Shown here: one piece after another, positions 44,089-55,113 of the stretch | Layout of the letters: every line of letters begins with the position of its first letter | Position numbering within the stretch: the first letter of the stretch is position 1 | NCBI RefSeq assembly: GCF_038397755.1 | Contig: NZ_CP151637.1 | Coordinates: forward strand, 1,922,001 to 1,986,000 | DNA length: 64,000 bases | Direction of reading: 5' to 3' | Source: Microbacterium sp. LWH7-1.2 | GTDB lineage: Bacteria; Actinomycetota; Actinomycetes; Actinomycetales; Microbacteriaceae | Notes under the pieces: model-generated | The model's database searches: none | What the model was told of the DNA's origin: nothing | What the model saw: the letters and a program-made list of their open reading frames with translations, nothing else | Program-made: the position numbers and the translations under genes

Positions 44089-44916
44089 TCAGCGCTGTGC
44101 CCGGCTGCGAGCGACGACGACACCGGATGCTGCGACCAGCACGGCCACGGCGATGCCGCCGACGGCCCACATCCACTGCTGGAACAGGTCGCGCTGCGCG
44201 AGCTGGCCGCCCGTGCCCGAGTTCACACCGTCGGGCGCGGAGTGCAGGCCCGTGATCGTCTGCACGGCGAGCTGGAGATTGCCCTTCTCGAGGCTTCCCC
44301 ACGCATAGGCGATCGTGAGCACCCCCTCCTGCACCTCGAGGGGTGCGGGTCCGATCACGGGTTCGGTCGTACCGGCTGCGGCGACGGATGCCTCGATGGT
44401 TCCGGCAGCCAGATCCAGGGTCGCCTCCTCAGGATTGGCGAGTCCCTGGATCACGGCTGTTCCGCCCGCGAGCACGTCGACCTCGGGCGCGGCCGCATCG
44501 TGCCGCACGGTGAGGCGTCCCTCCCCCGCCGCGGTGGGCGACGTGTCGTTGACATATGGGGTGACCGTCGGCGCCGCACCGGAGGCGTTGAGGTGGGCGA
44601 CCGCGGTGTAGTTCTTGCCCGCCTCGAGCGTCAGTGTCACGGGCCCCACCACGGGTGAGCTGGCGTCGGTGGCGTCCGTCGCCGTCAGTGCGACCTCGTA
44701 GGCGCCTGCGGGCAGATCGAGCGGCCCAGCCAGGTCGCCCGGCTGGAAGTCGTCGAGGGTGAGCTCGCCGTTGACGTAGACGTCGACCGGCGTATCGGGA
44801 ACGCCGTGCAGTACCGAGAGCACGGCGTTGCCGCTCGTGGCGGCGGTTGCGGGGGCGCCCAGGCCGAGCGCGGCGACGATGCCGGCGGCGAGTCCCGCGA
44901 GAAGCGTCTTTCGCAT
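44089..44916 (-). CDS. Secreted DUF4397 domain protein with C-terminal membrane anchor
   Basis: 275 residues. Signal peptide MRKTLLAGLAAGIVAALGLG ends at AATS. Two DUF4397 units follow: AVLSVLHGVPDTPVDVYVNG and GRLTVRHDAAAPEVDVLAGG, each with the LPAGxYEVALTA-type strand. Near the C-terminus a hydrophobic helix AVGGIAVAVLVAASGVVVA is followed by RSRAQR, the layout of a sorted surface protein, but the helix is preceded by GTGGQLAQRDLFQQW rather than LPxTG. First gene of the sigK operon, with a SigK-type promoter just upstream. Confidence 0.9.
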   Translation of the reverse strand: MRKTLLAGLAAGIVAALGLGAPATAATSGNAVLSVLHGVPDTPVDVYVNGELTLDDFQPGDLAGPLDLPAGAYEVALTATDATDASSPVVGPVTLTLEAGKNYTAVAHLNASGAAPTVTPYVNDTSPTAAGEGRLTVRHDAAAPEVDVLAGGTAVIQGLANPEEATLDLAAGTIEASVAAAGTTEPVIGPAPLEVQEGVLTIAYAWGSLEKGNLQLAVQTITGLHSAPDGVNSGTGGQLAQRDLFQQWMWAVGGIAVAVLVAASGVVVARSRAQR

Positions 44917-44963
44917 GGTGATCCTCCTTCTCCGAGCGGCTCTTTCGCCGCCGTGTGAAGAGT

Positions 44964-44992
44964 GATTCCGGCGGGAGGGGGAGTTCGGATGC
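44964..44992 (-). promoter_or_regulatory. SigK-type promoter of the DUF4397-sortase-sigK-rskA operon
   Basis: On the minus strand GCATCC (44987-44992) and GGAATC (44964-44969) are 17 bases apart, the same spacing as at the fasciclin gene. Bases after the -35 (GAACTCC) match AACTCC there. The -10 is one base off the CGAAT core, so it may be the weaker of the two. The start codon is about 48 bases downstream. Confidence 0.65.
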
Positions 44993-45096
44993 AGGAGCCA
45001 ACAGGTTTTCTCGAACGCCGTGGTCGTCGCCGTTGCAGAAGTCGGCCGCGAGCGTCGGCGCCTGCCTCGCCGATCACGAGCGCGTCAACGCCTCCG

Positions 45097-46590
45097 TCAC
45101 GCGCGCGTGGGCGTGGGAACGGAGAGTTCGCGAATCGTCACATCATGGAAGACCGCGGTCGCGCCGCGCGCGAAGAGTCGGATGCCGTCATCCCCGGGGG
45201 CCGGGAAGACGCGGTGCGACTGCACGCTGCGACCGCTGTCCACGAACAGCTCGACACTCGTCCGATCGACCAGGAGGCGGATCCCCACGCGTCCGGCCGA
45301 CGGGTCGAGCGGGGCTTGCGTGCGGCCTCGCGTGGGGTTGACGGTCAGCGTTCGGTCCACATAGGCGTGCGGACCGAACAGGTTGAGCCCGGCGGCGACG
45401 AAGCGAGACCCGCCGGCGGCACGGCACACCTCGAAGCCGATGTCGCCGGTGTGGTCCGCAGCGTCGGAATCCCACTGAATCTCGCAGCTCAGGTCGTACG
45501 CGGGCGCGCGGACTTCGAGATCGAGGTCACCGTCGACCTCGACGTCGCCGAGGCGGTGCGTGCGAGTGGCGTACCCCGTCAACGCGGCGGTGGGAACGGC
45601 GGCGAGGGCGTATCCGTCGTGCTCGCGCACCAGGCGAAGGTCCCGGACGATCATGTCGTCGCCGTTGTAGCCGTCGGCCACGAGGGTGAGAGTGTTGTGC
45701 GGGTAGTCCCAGAAGTTCGCCCAGCCGATCGCGTGGCGAAGGGACGGGTCTTCCGCACCGGAGGCGTCGTGGTGCGCGTAGGTGACGGCGCCGTAGAAGT
45801 CGAAGCCCCAGTCGAGCCAGCGGGGCTCGTGCGCATCGGGAAGGAACCGGCTGCCGTCGAAGGCACCCGTCCAGTAGGCATAGGTGGCGGGAAGGCCGCG
45901 GTACTTCGCGTTGGCGCTGACCCCGAGAACCCACTGCGACGATCCGTCGTCGGCGGTCATCTCGAAGATGTCCGGGCACTCCAGCAGTCCCAGGTCGCCG
46001 CGGGCGAACTCGCCGACCCGCGTCCAGGTGGCGAGATCGGGCGACGCGTAGAAGCCGAGGCGGTAGCCCTCGGCGAGGGCCATGAACCACCGGCCACGGC
46101 TGCCGTCCCAGATCACCTTGGGGTCGCGGAACTCCGTGCGGTCCGGGTCGGCCAGCACCGGGTCGTTCCCGCCGGGCCGGAAGGATCGGCCGCCGTCGGT
46201 GGAGTACCAGATGAACTGTGCCTGGCCTCCCTCGGGCACCTGGTCGACCCGGGCCTGGGTGACCACGGCGATCACCGCTCCGCGTCCGAACCCGGCGGTG
46301 TCCTCGGTGTCGATGACGAGCGATCCCGACCAGCAGTCACCGTTACCGTTGGTGAACTTCTCTATCGCGACGCCATGATCGACGAAGCTCACGTGATCCC
46401 GGGTGGTGGCCCGGCGCCACGACGTGCCGATGCCGCCGGCGAGGTAGTCCGCGTTGTACAGGTAGTAGTAGTGGTACTCGCCGTCGACGAAGATGGGCCG
46501 CTGCGGATCGTTCTTCCAGTTGTCGGGCACGCTGAAATGAAACTCGGGCCGCATGGTGCGCCCCGCCGGCTGCCCGGGGCCGATGCTCAT
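45097..46590 (-). CDS. Glycoside hydrolase family 32 (fructosidase) 1
   Basis: 497 residues from the ATG at 46590, which overlaps the stop of the second GH32 gene (ATGA). Motifs: nucleophile Asp in PDNWKNDPQRPIFVDGEYH, RDP in TEFRDPKVIWDG, and acid/base Glu in GLLECPDIFEM. The usual C-terminal beta-sandwich follows (RLLVDRTSVELFVDSGRSVQSHRVFP). WKNDPQRP replaces the common WMNDPNG, placing it in a separate subgroup, perhaps levan- or inulin-type. No signal peptide, so it acts on imported fructo-oligosaccharides. Last gene of a seven-gene operon. Confidence 0.92.
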   Translation of the reverse strand: MSIGPGQPAGRTMRPEFHFSVPDNWKNDPQRPIFVDGEYHYYYLYNADYLAGGIGTSWRRATTRDHVSFVDHGVAIEKFTNGNGDCWSGSLVIDTEDTAGFGRGAVIAVVTQARVDQVPEGGQAQFIWYSTDGGRSFRPGGNDPVLADPDRTEFRDPKVIWDGSRGRWFMALAEGYRLGFYASPDLATWTRVGEFARGDLGLLECPDIFEMTADDGSSQWVLGVSANAKYRGLPATYAYWTGAFDGSRFLPDAHEPRWLDWGFDFYGAVTYAHHDASGAEDPSLRHAIGWANFWDYPHNTLTLVADGYNGDDMIVRDLRLVREHDGYALAAVPTAALTGYATRTHRLGDVEVDGDLDLEVRAPAYDLSCEIQWDSDAADHTGDIGFEVCRAAGGSRFVAAGLNLFGPHAYVDRTLTVNPTRGRTQAPLDPSAGRVGIRLLVDRTSVELFVDSGRSVQSHRVFPAPGDDGIRLFARGATAVFHDVTIRELSVPTPTRA

Positions 46591-48076
46591 ACGCCGGCCG
46601 CCGCGTCCCGTGCGACCCGGTGCATGGACCAGACGCGCAGCTGCGCCGGGACGCCGTCCCCCGACAGGCGGATGGCGAGGGCGTCGGGACGGGTCGGGTA
46701 GACGCGCGCCGTCAGCGGGACTCCGCCCGCGAACACCTCGAGCGCCGAATGGTCCACGAGGATCCGCACGTCCAGGCCCCCGTCGGCGTCCACGGGCACC
46801 TCTCCCGCGCGCGGGCTCGCGTCGACCACGGGGTCCAGGCTCGACCGGGTGCGGTCCAGCCTCAGCTCGGCGCGATCGCCGTGCCGCCGCAGGTGCAGGA
46901 CCGTGCGCTCGGCGTCGTCGTCGGTGGCCCGCAGGGCGATCGTGACGGCACCGTCGTCGGGAATCGTCAGCCGCAGCTCGAGATCGAGCTCGTCCCCACG
47001 GACGACGTCCACCGGATCGGCGCTCAGCACCGAGGAGAAGGACGCCACCTGCTCGTCGCGTAGCGCGTCGACCTCGGGAGCCGGCGCCTGATGGATGGAT
47101 CCGTCCGGCGCGGCCGTCACCACGCGCGGCAGGGACATGACGCCCGACCACCCCGCTGCGACGGCGGCACTGTCGGGTCGCCCCTCCTGCAACCAGCCGA
47201 ACATGAGGCGCCTACCCGACTCGTCGCGCATCGACTGCGGCGCGTAGAAGTAGCGTCCGCCCAGATCGAGGCGATGGAGCGCCGCCGACGTGAAGCGGTC
47301 GCCCTCGTACCGACCGGACCAGTACAGCGGGTGGTGGGTGACGCCGTCGTCCCACGCCGAGAACACGAGGATGTCGCGGTGCGCGGCATCCTCCCCGCCG
47401 ATCCGGAACAGGTCGACGCACTCCCACATGGTGCCGGTCCAGTCGGGAGCGCCCGCCTCGCCCACCGCGCTGTCGCCGACCAGCAGTGGCCCGACGTAGG
47501 CCCACTCGCGCAGGTCGGTGGACTCGTAGAGGAACGCCGTTCCTCCGCGGCCCCGGATGCCGGAGCCGATCAGCTGGCGCCAGGTCTCACCCTCGCGCCA
47601 CACGCAGTGGTCGCGGAACGCAGTGACCTCGACACCCGCCGGTGGCGCCGCGATCACCGGGTTCTCGGCGACCTTCGTCCACTCGACGAGATCGGGCGAA
47701 CCGGTCGCCACGCACGGCAGCTCCCTGTCACCGTGCCGACCGGAGTACACGATCGTGGGCGTGTCGCCGTCGTACACGAGCACGCCGGACCAGCATCCGT
47801 CGACGTCGGGGCCGTCGCTCGGGGTCAGCGCGATCGGCAGATCGCGCCAGTGCACCAGGTCGGTGCTGACGGCGTGCCCCCAATGGATGCGGTGGTGCAG
47901 CGGCGCATACGGGTTGAACTGATAGAAGAGGTGGTACTCGCCGTCTCGCTGGGTCAGGCCATTCGGATCGTTCAGCCATCCCGCAGGCGCAGTGAAATGG
48001 TAGGCCGGGCGGTGCGGATCAGCGGCGGCGCGCGCGATCAGCTCGGCCGGGACGAGCGTGGATGTGGATGTCGCGG

Positions 48077-48080
<4 letters not shown>
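46587..48080 (-). CDS. Glycoside hydrolase family 32 (beta-fructofuranosidase-like) 2
   Basis: 497 residues from the ATG at 48080, overlapping the ATPase stop (ATGA). Motifs are canonical: AGWLNDPNGLTQRDGEYHLF with nucleophile Asp, VTAFRDHCVWREG as the RDP region (RDH here), and TMWECVDLFRIGG with acid/base Glu. WKD-like FYQFNPYAPLHHRIHWGHA is typical of sucrose/fructan hydrolases. C-terminal sandwich ends with VRILVDHSALEVFAGG. No signal peptide, so intracellular. Together with the neighbouring GH32 it would break down imported sucrose-type or fructan oligosaccharides. Confidence 0.93.
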
Positions 48081-49107
<1,027 letters not shown>

Positions 49108-49111
<4 letters not shown>

Positions 49112-50025
49112 GAGATCGTCTCCGTGATGAGGGATGCGCCGTCGCTCGGTGCGACCCAGTGCGTGGGTCCGACCTGTTCGAGGTCGGCGATGTCGCGGAA
49201 CCGCACGCCTTCGCCCAGCCCCTGCAGTCGTGCCCGCGGGCCCGACATGGGCGGGAAGGCGTTCATCAGAGCGCGGGTGTACGGATGCTGCGGCGCGGCG
49301 AAGATCTCTCCCGCTCGCGCAGTCTCGACGAAGCGCCCCCCGTACATCACGGCCATGCGGTCCGACAGCTCGACCATGAGCGACATGTCGTGGGTGATGA
49401 AGAGGATCGCGAACCCGAGCTCGCGCTGCAGGTCTTTGATCTGCGCCATGATCTCCTGCTGCACCACCACATCGAGCGCCGTGGTGGGCTCGTCCATGAT
49501 GAGCAGCGGTGGTCGCAGCGCCGTCGCCATCGCGATGACCACGCGCTGCCGCATCCCGCCCGACAACTGGTGCGGGTACGACTTCAGCCGCTCGCGGGGG
49601 ATGCCGACGAGATCGAGCAGCTGGCCCGCGCGGGCCAGCGCGCTCTTGCGGGACGCGCCCTCGTGCGTGGTGAAGATGTCGGCGATCTGGTCCCCGACGG
49701 TCATCACCGGGTTGAGCGAGTTCATCGCGCTCTGGAACACCATCGCCACCTGGCGCCAGCGGAACTCCCGCAGCTCTTCTGGGGTGAGCGCCAGGACATC
49801 GGTGCCGGCGAAGCGGATCGAGCCGCCGGAGATGAGCGCGGGGTCGCGCAGCAGCCGCAGGATCGCGTTGGCGATCGTGGACTTGCCGCAGCCGGACTCG
49901 CCCGCCAGACCGAACACCTCGCGTTCGGCGATCGAGAACGACACGCGATCGACGGCGCGCACGGTGCGGGCCTCGGTGACGTACTCGACGGAAAGGTCCT
50001 GGACCTCGAGCAGCGGAGCGCTCAT
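49108..50025 (-). CDS. Peptide/oligosaccharide-type ABC transporter ATP-binding protein (DppD/OppD-like)
   Basis: 305 residues. Walker A GESGCGKST, FQSAMNSLNPVMTVGDQI as the Q-loop region typical of DppD, signature LSGGMRQRVVIAMALA-like (MATALRPP), Walker B LLIMDEPTTALDVVVQ, then ITHDMSLM. HPYTRALMNAFPPM marks the oligopeptide ATPase C-terminus. It overlaps both neighbours by four bases. The two ATPases form the heterodimer driving the two permeases. Confidence 0.93.
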
Positions 50026-51032
50026 CGCGCTGCCTCCTTCCGCGTGCGCGCGGCGACACGGGTGGGTGCATCGGGCGTGGTGCGCCGGCGCGGGCGTCGC
50101 AGGCGGGGGTTGGTCGTCTCGTCGACGCCGTAGTTGACGAGCGCGAGTGCGAAGGCGACGAGGGCGATGCACACGCCGGGAGGCACGAACACCCACCAGG
50201 CTCCCGTCAGCAGGGCACCGTCGTTGCTCGCCCAGTACAGGTTGGTGCCCCAGCTGACGGTGCTGATGTCGCCGAGTCCGAGGAACTCCAGACCCGCCTG
50301 GGCGCCGATGCCGAAGATGACGCACGCGAGGAACGTGCTCATGACGATCGACGCCATGTTGGGCAGCATCTCGCGGAACATGATGCGCAGCCCGCCCTCA
50401 CCGGTGACCTGGGCGGCGGAGACGAAGTCCTTGCCGCGGATCGACATGGCCTGCGAGCGCAGCACGCGGGCGGAACCGGCCCAGCCCGTGATGACGAGCA
50501 CCAGGATGACGGTGCCGAGGCCCTGCGGCAGGAACGCGGCGAGGATGACGAGCAGCGGCAGCCCGGGAAGGAGCAGGAACACGTTGGTCACCAGGGACAG
50601 GAGGTTGTCGATCGTGCGGCCGAGGTAGGCCGACGCGAGACCGACGAGGAGGCCGACGAAGGTGGCGGCGATGCCGACCGTGAACCCGACGAACAGCGAC
50701 GATCGCGCGCCCCACACGTTCAGGGCGAAGACGTCCTGTCCCTTCGCGGTCGTGCCGAGCCAGTGCTCGGCGGACGGCGGCTGAGAGCCGATGCCCTGGA
50801 TCAGGGTCGGGTCGCCCGGCGCGATGACCGGGGCGAAGATCGCCATGAGCGCGAAGAGCACCAGGATGACGACGCCGGAGAGGGACTTCCCGTTGCCGAG
50901 GAGCCCGCGGAGGAGTCCTCCCCCGCCGCGTCGGCGGGGGGGCGGCGGTGGCGCGACGACCTGGCCGTCGGGGGCGGGGGGCGAGCCGAGATCGAGCTCG
51001 GCCATGACGCGAGGATCTTGCGCGAGTGACAT
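50022..51032 (-). CDS. Peptide/oligosaccharide-type ABC transporter permease (DppC-like)
   Basis: 336 residues, ATG at 51032 with GGAGGGTGC ahead. A Pro/Arg-rich cytosolic tail (PAPDGQVVAPPPPPRRRGGG) is followed by the DppC N-terminal helix and the conserved GTTAKGQDVFALNVWGARSS. The EAA-type loop is GKDFVSAAQVTGEGGLRIMF then REMLPNM. Six helices in total, and the C-terminus is Arg-rich. Second permease of the importer, between DppB and DppD genes. Confidence 0.92.
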   Translation of the reverse strand: MSLAQDPRVMAELDLGSPPAPDGQVVAPPPPPRRRGGGGLLRGLLGNGKSLSGVVILVLFALMAIFAPVIAPGDPTLIQGIGSQPPSAEHWLGTTAKGQDVFALNVWGARSSLFVGFTVGIAATFVGLLVGLASAYLGRTIDNLLSLVTNVFLLLPGLPLLVILAAFLPQGLGTVILVLVITGWAGSARVLRSQAMSIRGKDFVSAAQVTGEGGLRIMFREMLPNMASIVMSTFLACVIFGIGAQAGLEFLGLGDISTVSWGTNLYWASNDGALLTGAWWVFVPPGVCIALVAFALALVNYGVDETTNPRLRRPRRRTTPDAPTRVAARTRKEAAR

Positions 51033-51046
51033 GTCGCACCCTCCGT

Positions 51047-52024
51047 TCAGCTCACGCGCACGCGCGGATCGAGGCGCACGTACACGATGTCGACGAGGAA
51101 GTTGGCGATCAGCACGGCCGTGGTGATCGTGAGGAAAAGCCCCTGCATGAGGGGATAGTCGAGGTTCTGCACTGCGGCGAGCAGCGTGTAGCCGACGCCC
51201 GGGTAGGCGAAGACGACCTCGGTGAGCAGCGCGCCTCCGACCACGAAGCCGAGCGACATGCCGAATGCGGTGACCGACGGCAGCAGGGCGTTGCGCGCCG
51301 CGTACTGCATCATGACGCGGTTCGGGCGAAGGCCCTTCGCCTCGGCCATGACGATGTAGTCCTCGGCGTTCGTGGCGATCATCGTGTTGCGCATGCCGAG
51401 CATCCAGCCGCCGATCGAGACGAGCACGATCGAGGTCGCGGGCAGGATCAGGTGATAGGCGACGTCGCCGAGGAAGGCGATCGAGAACTCGGGCACGGTG
51501 CCCACCGCGTACGCATGCCGCAGCGGGAAGGCCTGGAGCGTGACCCCGAAGAGGTACAGCAGCCCCATCGCGAGCCAGAAGTAGGGGAACGAGCCGATGA
51601 AGATCAGCACGGGCGGCACGACGGAGTCGAGGATGCCGCCACGGCGCCAAGCCGCCAGGATGCCGAGCACGTTGCCGATGACGACGGCGACGATCAGCGA
51701 TACGAAGCCGAGCAGGAAGGTCCAGCCGATGACGCTGGAGATGACGTCGATGACGGGCGTCGGGAACCGCGAGATCGAGAAGCCCAGGTTGCCGGTGAAG
51801 ACCTGCCCGAGATAGCGCAGGTACTGCTCCCACAGCGGGGCGTCGCTGAGTCCGAAGGACTCTTTCAGCGCCTCGATCTGGTCGGGACGGATCTGCCCCT
51901 GCAGACGCGCGACCATGCGCGACACCGGATCGCCCGGCATGAAGCGGGGCAGGAAGAAATTGAGGGTGATCGACACCCAGAACGCGACGAGATAGAACCC
52001 GAAGCGCCGCAGCATGTAGCCCAT
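51047..52024 (-). CDS. Peptide/oligosaccharide-type ABC transporter permease (DppB-like)
   Basis: 325 residues. Begins MGYMLRRFGFYLVAFWVSIT with the first helix and FFLPRFMPGDPVSRMVARLQ, the DppB hallmark. The EAA-type loop is NAEDYIVMAEAKGLRPNRVM then MQYAARNALLP. The last helix ends at VDIVYVRLDPRVRVS, the standard finish of this family. It lies 63 bases after the binding-protein gene and is separated from it by a strong hairpin. Confidence 0.94.
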   Translation of the reverse strand: MGYMLRRFGFYLVAFWVSITLNFFLPRFMPGDPVSRMVARLQGQIRPDQIEALKESFGLSDAPLWEQYLRYLGQVFTGNLGFSISRFPTPVIDVISSVIGWTFLLGFVSLIVAVVIGNVLGILAAWRRGGILDSVVPPVLIFIGSFPYFWLAMGLLYLFGVTLQAFPLRHAYAVGTVPEFSIAFLGDVAYHLILPATSIVLVSIGGWMLGMRNTMIATNAEDYIVMAEAKGLRPNRVMMQYAARNALLPSVTAFGMSLGFVVGGALLTEVVFAYPGVGYTLLAAVQNLDYPLMQGLFLTITTAVLIANFLVDIVYVRLDPRVRVS

Positions 52025-52038
52025 GATGTGTCTCCACG

Positions 52039-52078
52039 GTCGTCCTGCTGCGCCGCACGGGCGACGCAGCAGGACGAC
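52039..52078 (-). promoter_or_regulatory. Intercistronic hairpin after the family 5 binding-protein gene
   Basis: A 14-base perfect stem (GTCGTCCTGCTGCG with CGCAGCAGGACGAC) lies just after the binding-protein stop and before the DppB start. The same arrangement is at 18856-18893 in the GH39 operon. It probably stabilises the upstream message or partly ends transcription. Confidence 0.65.
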
Positions 52079-52086
52079 GCGATGCG

Positions 52087-53757
52087 TCAGTCGGCGACGA
52101 CCGGTTCGAGGCTGGTGAGGATGAGCACGGCGGTTCGCGCACGCACGCCCCCCAGGGGTGCGTACGGGTTTTCCTCAGTCGGCCAGCCCGTGAAGCGCTG
52201 AGTGCTGGCGGCCCCGAACTCCGGTCCGGGGAACAGCGTCGCCACGGGGGCCACCTCGGCGAACAGAGCCTGAAGATCGTTCATGATCGACTGCTGCTCG
52301 GCCTCGTTCGAGCTTGCGGCGAACTGCTCGAGGAGCACGTCGGCCTCCGCGTTGCCGAACCGGTGGTAGTTGTCGAACGTCTGCTCGCCCACCGGCTTCA
52401 CAGTCTCGGTCGACATCACGCCGCGGTAGAACTGGTACGGCGTGGGGGCGTTGGCGCTCCACACGATGCCCGAGTCGAAGGTGCCGTTCTCGTACGAGGC
52501 GACGACGTCACCCCAGTCTTTCGCGGCGACCGTCACGGTCACGCCCAGCTCGGCGAGGTTCTGCGAGATGACGTTGCCGACCGACACCCAGTCGCTCGAG
52601 GTCGAGCCGACCGAGAAGTCGAAGGCGAACGGCGACCCATCGGGCAGGACGCGCTTGCCATCGGCGCCGAGCGTGATGCCTGCGGCATCCAGCAGCTCAC
52701 CGGCACCCTCGAGGTCGCGCTCAGTCCACGTGCACGAATCGACGACGGCCTCGTCACGCCACGCATCGTACGAACCCGACAGGCCGGTGCAGTCGGCGGG
52801 GTGCGTGTAGCCCTGCATGCCGATGTCGGTGACCTGCTCGCGGTCGACCGCCATCGACAGCGCCTTGCGCACGTTCGCGTCATCGAACGGCGCCTTGGAG
52901 GTGTTGAACTGCCAGTTGATCATCGACCCGGTCGTCGGGAACCAGTAGAACCGGTGTTCGGGGTCCTTCGCGACGTACGCCTCGTCGATGTTCGGGATGA
53001 ACTGAGGAGCCCAGTCGACATCGCCGTTGGCGGCGGCGAGGTTCGCGCCGTCGTTGCCGGCGAAGGCCAGCATGCGGATGCCTTCGATCTGCTGCTTCTC
53101 GGGCTGCCAGTAGTTCGGGTTCTTGCCCAGGTCGAAGGACTGCGCCTGGAAGTTGGTGATCTCGGTGTACGGCCCGGTGCCCACGGGCTCTTCGTTGGCG
53201 AACTTGGTCGGGTCGTCGACGTCGTTCCAGATGTGCGCGGGAGCGATCACCTGCTGACCGATGTCGAGCAGCGCGGGCGAGAACGGCTCGGTGAAGTCGA
53301 ACTGCACCGTGAGCGGGTCGACCGCCGTCACGGACTCGATGTAGTCGAACCCGCCGCGCACCTCGCGCTGGAGGTCGAACGAGACCACGACGTCGTCGGC
53401 GACCAGAGGCTCGCCGTCGGACCACTTCACTCCCTCGCGCAGGTGGTACGTGATGCCCATGCTGTCGGGCGCGACCTCCCATTCGGTCGCAAGCCACGGC
53501 GTGGTCGAGCCGTCGGCGGGGTTGTAGACGAGCATCGACTCGTAGATGGCCACGTGGGTCATCGGGAAGTCGGGGTTCGCGAACGGGTTGAAGTTGCGGT
53601 CGAACGTCCCCATGTCCTCACGGGGGATGGTCAACAGCTGCGAGCCGTCGAGCGAGTCGGCGGGTTCGCCTCCGCCGGCGCTGCAGCCGGAGAGGGCGAG
53701 TGCTGCTGTGGCCGCCAGGGCGGCGGCGATCAGCACCGCTTTGCGGTGAACTGTCAT
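52087..53757 (-). CDS. Family 5 solute-binding lipoprotein of an ABC transporter
   Basis: 556 residues from the ATG at 53757. Signal peptide with lipobox LALSGCSAGGG, then SLDGSQLLTIPREDMGTFDR, the start of the SBP_bac_5 fold. ADGSTTPWLATEWEVAPDSMGITYHLREGVKWSDGEPL in outline matches the family's conserved entrance region, and QFNTSKAPFDDANVRKALSMAVDRE the C-terminal lobe. Anchored outside the membrane, it delivers substrate to DppBC-type permeases. First gene of the operon after the LacI gene, which is on the same strand. Confidence 0.93.
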   Translation of the reverse strand: MTVHRKAVLIAAALAATAALALSGCSAGGGEPADSLDGSQLLTIPREDMGTFDRNFNPFANPDFPMTHVAIYESMLVYNPADGSTTPWLATEWEVAPDSMGITYHLREGVKWSDGEPLVADDVVVSFDLQREVRGGFDYIESVTAVDPLTVQFDFTEPFSPALLDIGQQVIAPAHIWNDVDDPTKFANEEPVGTGPYTEITNFQAQSFDLGKNPNYWQPEKQQIEGIRMLAFAGNDGANLAAANGDVDWAPQFIPNIDEAYVAKDPEHRFYWFPTTGSMINWQFNTSKAPFDDANVRKALSMAVDREQVTDIGMQGYTHPADCTGLSGSYDAWRDEAVVDSCTWTERDLEGAGELLDAAGITLGADGKRVLPDGSPFAFDFSVGSTSSDWVSVGNVISQNLAELGVTVTVAAKDWGDVVASYENGTFDSGIVWSANAPTPYQFYRGVMSTETVKPVGEQTFDNYHRFGNAEADVLLEQFAASSNEAEQQSIMNDLQALFAEVAPVATLFPGPEFGAASTQRFTGWPTEENPYAPLGGVRARTAVLILTSLEPVVAD

Positions 53758-53822
53758 GATGAGGGTGTTCCTTTCTTCTTCGTTGAAGCCGAAGGGGGCT
53801 GCGCATCGGACGAGATGTCCAG

Positions 53823-54839
53823 TCACACCGATGCGCGTTCGAGGAGCGGGCAGTCGACCGTCACGGTTCCCGTGCCGGTCGACTGACCCGCGATCATGCC
53901 GGCGAGGAGTTCCACGCCGAGGGCGCCCATCGTCTCGAAGGGCAGTGCAACCGTCGTCAGACCCGGCCGCAGGTAACCCGCGATGAGCTCCTGGTTGTCG
54001 AATCCGATGACGGCGACATCATGGGGGATGCGCAGACCGCGTTCCTTGATCGCGTCGTACGCTCCCATCGCCATGCGGTCGTTCGCGCAGAAGATGGCGG
54101 TGGGCGGGTAGGCGAGATCGAGAAGAGCGGATGCTGCGTCATAGCCGCCGTCAGCGGTCGCGTGTCCAGAGATCTCGAGGTCGGCGTCGGCGGCGATGCC
54201 GGCTTCCTGCAGCACCTCGTGATAGCCGCTGAGCCGGCCGACGGCGGCGGGGATGTCGGGATCCAGGTTGATGAACCCGATGCGGCGGTGCCCCGCGGCC
54301 AGTAGTCGCTCCGTCGCGCGGCGACCACCGGTGCGCTCGTCGGGAACGACAGCGGGATAGCGGCCTTCGGCGTCGAAGCAGTTGACGAGAACGGTCGGCA
54401 CCTCGCGCGCGACCTCGGGCAGCTCGACCGCGCGGTGCCAGGTGGCCGCGTAGATGAGCCCCTCGACCCGCTGCTCGAGCAGCCGCTCGATCGCCGCCGT
54501 CTCGACGGCGGGGTCGGACTCCGTCGACGCGATGAGCAGGTACTTCTCGTCGACGAGGGCGCGGTCCTGGGCCCCCTTGATGATCTCGACGGCGAAGGGT
54601 GCGGTGACGATCTCGGTCACGAGGCCGTACCAGTCGCTCTGCTTCTTCGCGAGCGCGCGGGCGCCCGCGTTGGGGCGGTATCCCAGCTCGGCCGCGGCGG
54701 CGAGCACACGATCACGCGTGTCTTCGGCGATGCTGACCGAGCGCCGGTCGTTGAGCACGAACGAGACGGCGGAGCGCGAGACGCCGGCGTGACGGGCGAC
54801 GTCCGCCATGGTCACCGCACGCTTGGTCGTCTCTGACAT
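53823..54839 (-). CDS. LacI-family transcriptional repressor of the fructan operon
   Basis: 338 residues. DNA-binding part: [49 protein letters not shown]. Effector domain with [19 protein letters not shown] and [27 protein letters not shown]. It lies 66 bases upstream of the binding-protein gene on the same strand and has two palindromic sites just before its own start, so it likely represses itself and the operon. A fructose-containing sugar is a likely inducer, by context. Confidence 0.93.
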   Translation of the reverse strand: MSETTKRAVTMADVARHAGVSRSAVSFVLNDRRSVSIAEDTRDRVLAAAAELGYRPNAGARALAKKQSDWYGLVTEIVTAPFAVEIIKGAQDRALVDEKYLLIASTESDPAVETAAIERLLEQRVEGLIYAATWHRAVELPEVAREVPTVLVNCFDAEGRYPAVVPDERTGGRRATERLLAAGHRRIGFINLDPDIPAAVGRLSGYHEVLQEAGIAADADLEISGHATADGGYDAASALLDLAYPPTAIFCANDRMAMGAYDAIKERGLRIPHDVAVIGFDNQELIAGYLRPGLTTVALPFETMGALGVELLAGMIAGQSTGTGTVTVDCPLLERASV

Positions 54840-54869
54840 GTCGTGTCCTTCGTTGGAAGCGCGAACAGT

Positions 54870-54917
54870 ACTAACGCGCGTGAGTTTGGGGCGACACCGA
54901 TGCTAACGCGAGTTAGC
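54870..54917. promoter_or_regulatory. Tandem LacI-type operators upstream of the LacI/fructan operon
   Basis: ACTAACGCGCGTGAGT (54870-54885) is a 16-base near-perfect palindrome with central CG. GCTAACGCGAGTTAGC (54902-54917) is a second, with six-base perfect arms. Both share CTAACGCG, and are 32 bases apart centre to centre, about three helical turns, suiting cooperative or looping repression. Confidence 0.7.
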
Positions 54918-54999
54918 AGATGAGCGCAACCCCCCGTCTCTGCCCACCCAACCCCGCGTCTCCGCCCGCGCAACCCCACGTCTCTGCCCGCGCAACCCG

Positions 55000-55045
55000 G
55001 TCGTTGAGCGAGCGAAGCGAGTCGAAACGCCCGAGCCGACGAGCA
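55000..55045. repeat. Dispersed repeat copy upstream of the MFS remnant
   Basis: GTCGTTGAGCGAGCGAAGCG then AGTCGAAACGCCC and GAGCCGACGAGCATCC, one copy in the same orientation as the copy at 55568. Together the two bracket the pseudogene. Confidence 0.85.
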
Positions 55046-55113
55046 TCCGGCGGCCGCAGGATCCGTCGGTCCCCTACCGGGCGGTGCTCGCCTGCTTGTC
55101 TGCGGCGTCCGGC

